The translations under genes and the position numbers were made by a program. A stretch of DNA of 5,852 nt from positions 777-6,628 of the forward strand of contig PLWR01000401.1 of the NCBI GenBank assembly GCA_003165615.1, written 5' to 3'. Below, piece by piece: positions 1 to 3,948 of this stretch; the stretch's first letter is position 1; each line of letters begins with the position of its first letter. Below the pieces are notes generated by a model. That model worked only from the letters and a program-made list of their open reading frames with translations, made no database searches and was not told the origin of the DNA. The DNA is from Acidobacteriota bacterium. Lineage in GTDB: Bacteria > Acidobacteriota > Terriglobia > UBA7540.

Positions 1-161
1 GGCTGGTGGATTATATGATCCAGAATGTTTTGCAGCCCAAATACCATTTCGATTTAAGCAAGCCCTTCCCATACACCGATCACGTCAGGCAGATTGTGCT
101 GGGTTCGGGCCAAGTCACGTTCTTGCGCGGCCCCAGGCAGACCGTAGGCAGCAAGCAGTAG
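1..161 (+). CDS. C-terminal end of an unrecognised protein (5' partial)
   Basis: The frame starting at base 3 is open from the window edge to a TAG at 159-161 and gives the last 52 residues of a protein, beginning LVDYMIQNVLQ and passing through YHFDLSKPFPYTDHVRQIV. The mixed charged and hydrophobic composition looks like genuine soluble protein, and the other two forward frames read less plausibly (one stops at once). The LVDYMIQ.VL stretch faintly recalls the C-terminal helix of UbiX-type flavin prenyltransferases, but the rest does not match what I know of that family, so no function is assigned. Oddly, the last five codons (VGSKQ and the stop) are made of units of a 7-bp tandem repeat that continues downstream, so the native C-terminus may have been altered by repeat growth. 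The gene lies upstream of, and co-directional with, the 118-aa hypothetical gene. Confidence 0.7.
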   Translation, partial: LVDYMIQNVLQPKYHFDLSKPFPYTDHVRQIVLGSGQVTFLRGPRQTVGSKQ

Positions 162-206
162 GCAGTAGGCACTACGCACTAAGCGGGAGGCAGTGGGCAG
201 CACGCA
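144..206 (+). repeat. Degenerate 7-bp tandem array, consensus GTAGGCA, 9 units
   Basis: Nine consecutive heptamers keep exact 7-bp register: GTAGGCA, GCAAGCA, GTAGGCA, GTAGGCA, CTACGCA, CTAAGCG, GGAGGCA, GTGGGCA, GCACGCA. Three units are identical and eight end in GCA. The array begins inside the upstream gene's last codons and supplies its TAG stop at 159-161, then another TAG at 166-168 and a TAA at 180-182. No function is known to me. It resembles in layout the heptamer arrays at 1464-1512 and 1572-1627, which have a different core sequence. Confidence 0.8.
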
Positions 207-242
207 GGGGCCGGGAAAAAATACCTAAGGTGTTTGGGCGCA

Positions 243-269
243 TGTTCAGCGTCAGAAACCGGCTGAACA
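243..269 (+). other. 8-bp perfect inverted repeat upstream of the 118-aa gene
   Basis: TGTTCAGC (243-250) is perfectly complementary to GCTGAACA (262-269) with an 11-nt loop. A competing pairing exists between GGTGTT (229-234) and AACACC (266-271), which share the right-hand arm. There is no U-tract, so this is not a standard intrinsic terminator. It sits 53-79 nt before the start codon at 322 and could be an operator or a leader hairpin, or chance. Confidence 0.3.
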
Positions 270-321
270 CCCCTGAAGCGTGCTACTGCCTGCTGATCTC
301 CGGTGGCCAGCGAGGTAGCTC

Positions 322-678
322 ATGGCGCGTCGTTACAAGCTCTACGCGGCGGAAACCGGCATGTCGTATCAATACTTTTTTGCGAACAGCCGCCGCGTCG
401 TCCGCCCGGAGGGTCAAGGGGCAGGCGGCGATTATAGTTTCGTCGTCACCCCTGATCAAAGGCCGCCTTTCATCCTGCGGGTGTTTATTTCGGAACGCGC
501 GTTGGAGGCTTGGCGGCAAACCCAGGGCCGGGATCTGGATTCCAATGAAATCTACGCGGTCGCCAAGATGCGCATGTTTCGCGCCTTTGACGAAGTCGAT
601 TACCTGCGCGACGAGTGGTTGAATCTGCTCGTGGATGAAGGCAACGTCATGGAATTGCTTTCGACGCTGGATTTGTAG
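322..678 (+). CDS. Small hypothetical protein, 118 aa
   Basis: An ATG at 322 is preceded by GAGG (312-315) with a 6-nt gap, a good Shine-Dalgarno, and the frame runs 118 codons to TAG at 676-678. The product is soluble: no signal peptide and no membrane segment. It opens with MARRYKLYAAETG, has an aromatic stretch YQYFF, a central strand-like FILRVFISERALEAW, and an acidic C-terminal half (EIYAVAKMRMF, FDEVDYLRDEWLNLLVDEG). The balanced acidic, basic and hydrophobic content fits a real folded protein, unlike the Arg/Ser/Cys-rich shadow frames over the same bases. I do not recognise the family and assign no function. Its stop lies 48 nt before the start of the deiodinase-like gene on the same strand, so partial co-transcription is possible, although that gene has its own promoter-like sequence in the gap. 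Confidence 0.75.
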   Translation: MARRYKLYAAETGMSYQYFFANSRRVVRPEGQGAGGDYSFVVTPDQRPPFILRVFISERALEAWRQTQGRDLDSNEIYAVAKMRMFRAFDEVDYLRDEWLNLLVDEGNVMELLSTLDL

Positions 679-682
679 GCGT

Positions 683-710
683 TTCAGATTTGCTGCGGGA
701 GTTGTATAAT
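683..710 (+). promoter_or_regulatory. Putative sigma-70-like promoter of the selenoprotein gene
   Basis: A perfect TATAAT lies at 705-710 with TTCAGA (683-688; 4 of 6 match to TTGACA) 16 nt upstream. Transcription would begin near 717, leaving a leader of only about 10 nt before the GTG at 727. An AGGG at 716-719 with a 7-nt gap is the likely ribosome binding site and would then sit at the very 5' end of the message. Based on sequence match only. Confidence 0.45.
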
Positions 711-726
711 TCTTTAGGGCTTACTC

Positions 727-1467
727 GTGAAAATGACTTACCTGCGCAAATACCGCAAATTCGCCGCGGCCTTCGCCGCCGTTTACCTGGCGCTCTCGGC
801 TGGATTGCTGTTTGTGATGCGCAATCCGGTAACTTTCAGTAACGTGATGCGCCATGTGCCCGATCCCATGATGATGGTCTTTCCCTTCAAGCCCCTCTGG
901 TATGTGGCGCGGTGGGGAAGGCTGAAGGTGGGCGATCCCGCTCCGGGCTTTAACTTGCTCACCGCCGATAAGCAATCGACGGCTTCGCTTGCTTCCTTCC
1001 GCCGCCAAAGGCCGGTGGTGCTGGTTTTTGGGAGCTACACCTGACCACCATTTCGCCGGGAGGTTCCCGCGCTCAATAAACTCTACGATCGCTACAAAGA
1101 CCGCGCCGCCTTTTATGTGGTCTATATCATGGAAGCCCACGCGCTTGACGCCTGGCAGGACGAAGACAATCAGAAAGACAAGGTTTCGGTGGCGAGCCCC
1201 AAGACTCTTGCCGAGCGTTGCGCGGTGGAGGGAACTTGCGCCACCAAACTGGCACTGCGTATTCCCGCCGTCATCGACGACCTAGCGAACTCCACGGAAG
1301 ACGCTTACACCGCATGGCCGGACCGGCTTTACGTGATTGACGCCGATGGCCGAGTCGCGTACAAGAGCAAGCCGGGGCCTTTTGGATTTAAGCCTGCGGA
1401 TATGGAAGTTGTCCTCAAACGCATCCTGCCCACACCTCCCGCGCCAACGCAAGTCACACAGAGGTAA
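727..1467 (+). CDS. Deiodinase-like selenoprotein (in-frame TGA read as Sec106), 246 aa
   Basis: Two abutting segments in one frame, split by TGA at 1042-1044, form a single protein of the iodothyronine deiodinase family (thioredoxin fold). The TGA falls in FGSYT-U-PPF, the position of the catalytic selenocysteine in FGSCTUPPF/FGSATUPPF of animal deiodinases. After it come VVYIMEAH (131-138; DIO proteins have VYIEEAH, with the conserved active-site Glu and His), a region with C165 and C171, then AYTAWPDRLYVID and VAYKSKPGPFGF (210-221), matching the DIO stretch around KGPF. Residues about 11-31 form one hydrophobic segment, so it is probably anchored in the cytoplasmic membrane with the catalytic domain from about 68 onward outside; this topology is inference. 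The start is GTG 727, supported by AGGG 716-719; ATG 733 is an alternative. Bacterial homologues have no settled substrate; a redox or dehalogenation role is family-based speculation. The Cys before Thr-Sec in DIO1 is Tyr104 here. Confidence 0.9.
1054..1071 (+). promoter_or_regulatory. Bacterial SECIS-like hairpin directing Sec insertion
   Basis: CGGGA (1057-1061) pairs perfectly with TCCCG (1065-1069) around a GGT loop (1062-1064). The stem extends by CG (1054-1055) with CG (1070-1071) if C1056 is bulged. The loop starts 17 nt after the last base of the TGA. Bacterial SECIS elements lie inside the coding region just after UGA, with a small apical loop having G in its first two bases about 16-37 nt from the UGA; E. 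coli fdhF also has GGU in its loop. SelB would be the binding partner; it is not in the window. Confidence 0.75.
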
Positions 1468-1512
1468 GGGGTGAAGGGGGAAGTGTAAAGGGTGAAGGGC
1501 GAAAGGTAAGAC
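1464..1512 (+). repeat. Degenerate heptamer array (consensus GTGAAGG) at the end of the selenoprotein gene
   Basis: Seven units in strict 7-bp register: GTAAGGG, GTGAAGG, GGGAAGT, GTAAAGG, GTGAAGG, GCGAAAG, GTAAGAC. The gene's TAA stop (1465-1467) lies in the first unit, with further TGA and TAA triplets at 1472, 1486, 1493 and 1507. It is the inverted partner of the array at 1572-1627, which has the same consensus on the minus strand. Confidence 0.75.
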
Positions 1513-1571
1513 TGGTTAATGCCGACTATGGATTCGGCACGTACTGGCCCAACGCACTGCGAAAAGGGGTC

Positions 1572-1627
1572 GACCTTCACTTTACCCTTCACCCTTCACC
1601 CTTCACCCTTCACCCTTCACCCTTCAC
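1572..1627 (-). repeat. Tandem heptamer array (GTGAAGG x6, minus sense) at the end of the glycosyltransferase gene
   Basis: On the minus strand, six perfect GTGAAGG copies run from 1627 down to 1586, followed by GTAAAGT (1585-1579) and a decayed copy ending near 1572. The glycosyltransferase TGA stop (1626-1624) is inside the first unit. Because 7 is not a multiple of 3, the repeated TGA appears in all three frames within three units. The perfect copies suggest recent slippage growth. Confidence 0.9.
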
Positions 1628-3642
1628 TCTTTGCCTATCTCCCCCTCAATGATCGGAATCCAGTAGGCCTGTGATTCGGGGTGTATAGTATGGGCAAAGC
1701 GAAGGGCATTCTCGAATGCCTGCCGCGATTCAACGCGTCGCCCCGCGGCCTTGAGCACGCGCCCCAGGATGAATTGCACATCCACGGACTGCGGGGCCAG
1801 CGACTCCGCTGCATGGGCCTCGGCGAGGGCCGCGTCAAGCTCGCCGCGGTTCGCCAATGCCACCACTTTCCAGAGCCGGCTCAGCGCGGAGGCAAGTGGA
1901 ACCTGAAAGCTCCCCCGGTAAACAAGAATCGAGCCCGCCAGGCAATCCACGGGTTGAGCGGTGCGGAATTGCTCGTAGGGATTAAGTTCCCCAGGGCCCC
2001 AAGGTTGGCCTGACATCTCCGTAGCGCTCACCAATACGGTTCCGTCGATAACCGGCGGGACCTCGCCGAGCGGGCGTTCCCAGATTACGGCCGAGGATGC
2101 CGTGAGCAGCGTGCAGGGAATTTCATAATGACCGGGGTCGACGGTGCCGAAATAGGCCAGCCAGCACGGCGTGGAGTCGTGGGTTTGGAGGTAACGCTTC
2201 ACCGCCGGAAGGCCCTGGCCCCAATCGACATTCGAATCCGTGAGCACGCGGTAGGTTTTTGCAGGACCACCCCAGAATTCGTTGGAATACGGTAAGTAGT
2301 TGGGGAAGGCTCGCAGCGAGGAGACAGCGTGAATCAGCACGAGACCTCCGACGATGATTCCCCACGCCCGATGTGTTTTCGCCAGCCTCCACGCCCCCGC
2401 TGCCGCCAAAACGCCCAGGAATGGATAGATGGGAAGGATATGCCGCAAACCGATATTGAGGTTCGAGGTCATACTCACGGCGAGAAAAACGGCAGTGGGG
2501 ATCAGCATCCACAACGTCTCGCGGGATCGCTCACGCGCGCCCAGCAGCCAGGCCAACGGCGCGAGAGCGAGTAAACCTAGAAACCCCAGCGTCGATTTGA
2601 TGAGGAAGGCGAGGGGGAAATAGAACCACACTCCATGTGAATAGAGCCTGCCGAGAAGGTAGGTGGGGCGCGAGGCGGTGGCGTAGAAAAATGCAAACCC
2701 CTCCAGAAAAGCCTCCGGCAGCAGGTGCGCCCGAGCCGCCATGGCGAGGGCCGTGGCCGCGAACCGGCTCCGCACTGCACCCAGGGAAGAAGCCAATGCC
2801 GGCGAAGGCGCCCATCCGGCCGGCCTTGCGCTATAGCGGAAGCCGTAAAAGCTCCAGAGGACTGCCACGGAAATGGCCCCCACGACAATGAGCGCCAGAA
2901 GCAACTGCAGGGCAACCTGGCGGCTGCTTCGGGCCGGACGATCTTGTGGTGAGTCGCTCCCTCCCCCGGTCCCCACCGGGATCAGCAATTCCACCATAGC
3001 CAGCAGAAACAAAATCGGGAAGAGAATGATGCCGGAATGTTTGGACGCCATCGTCAAGCCGCCGGCAATTCCGCAAGCGGCCAGGCGCCACACGTTGGGG
3101 TTCGCTACATAACGCCAGAAAGCGTAAACAGCGGCGAAGAGCCAACAGGCAAGCGCCACGTCATTGGTCACCAGCGGGCCGTGCGCCAGAATATTGGGCT
3201 CGAATACCATCAACGCCAAAGCGACAAACGCCGGGCCCGCGCCGAACATTTCCCGGGTTGCCAGGAACACGATCAGAGCCAGCAGCAGGGGAAATACCAT
3301 CATGGCGACGCGAGCTGCGAAGAGCAGCCGGTCAGCGTTATTCGCAAAGAGAAAGATGCGGCCGCCCCGGAAGTCGGAGGCTTCTGCATCCGTCATGGGC
3401 GGGACGCGCGGCCGAAGCACAAGGAAAGACAACGCCCCCACGTCCTTGGTCAAAGGGGGATATCCGGGACAAATCGAAAAGTCGCCCGCCGTCAAGTGGA
3501 GGTAGCCTGCCAACAAACTGTAAGCCTCGTCGGAGGTTTGCGACTCCTGGCGCACCGAGAGCACCATTGCCGCCTCCATGAGGGCTAGTAAGCCAATCAC
3601 CGCGGCCAGCGTCAGGACTCGGCGTGAGATTGTGGGGATCAA
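1624..3642 (-). CDS. GT39/PMT-like membrane glycosyltransferase with TPR-like C-terminus, 672 aa
   Basis: A polytopic membrane protein resembling the lipid carrier-dependent glycosyltransferases of the PMT/ArnT class (GT39, GT83), which move a sugar from polyprenyl-phosphate to protein or lipid on the outer face of the cytoplasmic membrane. Visible hallmarks: an N-terminal membrane segment (about 9-30) followed at once by the acidic pair D38-E39, then YPPL (61-64), HGPLVTND (154-161), and RHILPIYPF (400-408). Many hydrophobic helices occupy 105-440. A soluble part from about 445 contains DSNVDWGQGLP (469-479), which I recall from homologues of this type. Residues about 585-650 look like two TPR repeats, unusual for core PMT enzymes. 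The start is TTG (3642-3640), chosen because GGGAG (3653-3649 on the minus strand) lies 6 nt before it; no ATG is nearby in frame until residue 22. The acceptor cannot be told. The gene converges on the selenoprotein gene. Confidence 0.88.
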   Translation of the reverse strand: MIPTISRRVLTLAAVIGLLALMEAAMVLSVRQESQTSDEAYSLLAGYLHLTAGDFSICPGYPPLTKDVGALSFLVLRPRVPPMTDAEASDFRGGRIFLFANNADRLLFAARVAMMVFPLLLALIVFLATREMFGAGPAFVALALMVFEPNILAHGPLVTNDVALACWLFAAVYAFWRYVANPNVWRLAACGIAGGLTMASKHSGIILFPILFLLAMVELLIPVGTGGGSDSPQDRPARSSRQVALQLLLALIVVGAISVAVLWSFYGFRYSARPAGWAPSPALASSLGAVRSRFAATALAMAARAHLLPEAFLEGFAFFYATASRPTYLLGRLYSHGVWFYFPLAFLIKSTLGFLGLLALAPLAWLLGARERSRETLWMLIPTAVFLAVSMTSNLNIGLRHILPIYPFLGVLAAAGAWRLAKTHRAWGIIVGGLVLIHAVSSLRAFPNYLPYSNEFWGGPAKTYRVLTDSNVDWGQGLPAVKRYLQTHDSTPCWLAYFGTVDPGHYEIPCTLLTASSAVIWERPLGEVPPVIDGTVLVSATEMSGQPWGPGELNPYEQFRTAQPVDCLAGSILVYRGSFQVPLASALSRLWKVVALANRGELDAALAEAHAAESLAPQSVDVQFILGRVLKAAGRRVESRQAFENALRFAHTIHPESQAYWIPIIEGEIGKE

Positions 3643-3672
3643 TGTGCACTCCCGGAATTTACAACGACGAGG

Positions 3673-3678
3673 ATTCTA
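3673..3678 (-). promoter_or_regulatory. Possible -10 box of the glycosyltransferase gene
   Basis: On the minus strand TAGAAT (5 of 6 match to TATAAT) lies 31 nt before the TTG start. No good -35 hexamer is seen at 16-18 nt upstream; the best is GCGACG at 18 nt, sharing only the GAC core. Weak call from sequence match and position. Confidence 0.25.
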
Positions 3679-3760
3679 ACACGGTGGTCACCCGCACGTC
3701 GCACCAGCGGACGGCGCAGTGCTAGTGTTATTTAGAATTGGAATCCCTTTTGAGAAAGTG

Positions 3761-3847
3761 GTCATTCCCGCGAAGGCGGGAATCCAGCCTGCCGGCGGCG
3801 CATTTCCAATGGCTTGGGAAGTGGATTCCCGCCTTCGCGGGAATGAC
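3761..3847. repeat. REPIN-like element: two inverted 26-bp palindromic repeats
   Basis: A 26-bp sequence at 3761-3786 recurs as a perfect reverse complement at 3822-3847, separated by 35 nt. Each arm holds its own perfect palindrome: ATTCCCGC, a GAAG loop (CTTC in the right arm), then GCGGGAAT. Each arm fits the formula ATTCCC-N8-GGGAAT of Neisseria dRS3 repeats, and very similar short repeats are widespread in other bacterial genomes, where they are often mis-translated as FPRRRES/WIPAFAGMT peptides. The paired layout is that of a REPIN or BIME, a non-autonomous unit probably spread by a transposase supplied elsewhere. No target-site duplication was identified. Confidence 0.85.
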
Positions 3848-3905
3848 TGCACCGGGGAGCGCCGGTATCTCACGAATGACACACTACCAGATGCGCTGGA
3901 AAGGG

Positions 3906-3926
3906 GTCCGATGTGTATAATCGGAC
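3906..3926 (+). promoter_or_regulatory. -10 box covered by a perfect 7+7 palindrome (operator candidate)
   Basis: TATAAT at 3916-3921 is the likely -10 box of the peptidase gene. It lies inside GTCCGAT-N7-ATCGGAC (3906-3912 and 3920-3926), a perfect inverted repeat with half-site centres 14 bp apart, about one and a third helical turns. A start of transcription near 3928 would leave the palindrome outside the message, which favours a DNA operator over an RNA hairpin. No good -35 hexamer is visible, as is common for regulated promoters. The regulator is not in the window. Confidence 0.45.
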
Positions 3927-3948
3927 TATCTCCGAGGAGTGGAAAAAT

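Larger units (their letters stand above)
1464..1627. terminator. Inverted pair of heptamer arrays between convergent genes, possible bidirectional terminator
   Basis: The left array and the right array are reverse complements in consensus; AAGGGTGAAGGG at 1488-1499 matches the right arm perfectly over 12 bp, in several registers. RNA from either strand could fold into a long stem enclosing the roughly 60-nt centre. The centre itself has a perfect 6-bp hairpin, TGCCGA (1520-1525) with TCGGCA (1534-1539), loop 8 nt. There is no clear U-tract, so a terminator role rests on position between two convergent genes and pairing potential only. Confidence 0.35.
3643..3948. other. Divergent intergenic region (306 bp)
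   Basis: Lies between the divergent glycosyltransferase and peptidase genes. From left: the glycosyltransferase ribosome site (3649-3653) and possible -10 box (3673-3678); an 87-bp REPIN-like element (3761-3847); a small hairpin, ACCGG (3851-3855) with CCGGT (3862-3866); then the palindrome-covered -10 box (3906-3926) and Shine-Dalgarno GAGGAG (3934-3939) of the peptidase gene. I see no credible gene here; the ORFs over the repeat are artefacts. Confidence 0.8.

Noticed and set aside
230..622. 130-aa plus-strand ORF overlapping the 118-aa gene
   Set aside because: Rich in Arg, Ser and Cys, without a good ribosome site, and overlaps the better supported frame at 322-678.
1042..1044. Deiodinase-like gene read as a nonsense-mutated pseudogene or two separate genes
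   Set aside because: The stop falls precisely at the family's Sec position, the frame is intact on both sides for 246 codons, and a SECIS-like hairpin follows. A random nonsense mutation would not be expected there.
1572..1627. CRISPR array
   Set aside because: Units are 7 bp and contiguous with no spacers, and no cas gene is present.
3037..3588. 183-aa plus-strand ORF opposite the glycosyltransferase
   Set aside because: Antisense to the membrane-spanning part; its polar, Gln/Arg/His-rich product is what complementary codons for hydrophobic helices give.
3761..3847. CRISPR repeat-spacer-repeat or rho-independent terminator
   Set aside because: The two copies are inverted rather than direct, there are only two, no U-tract follows, and both flanking genes point away.
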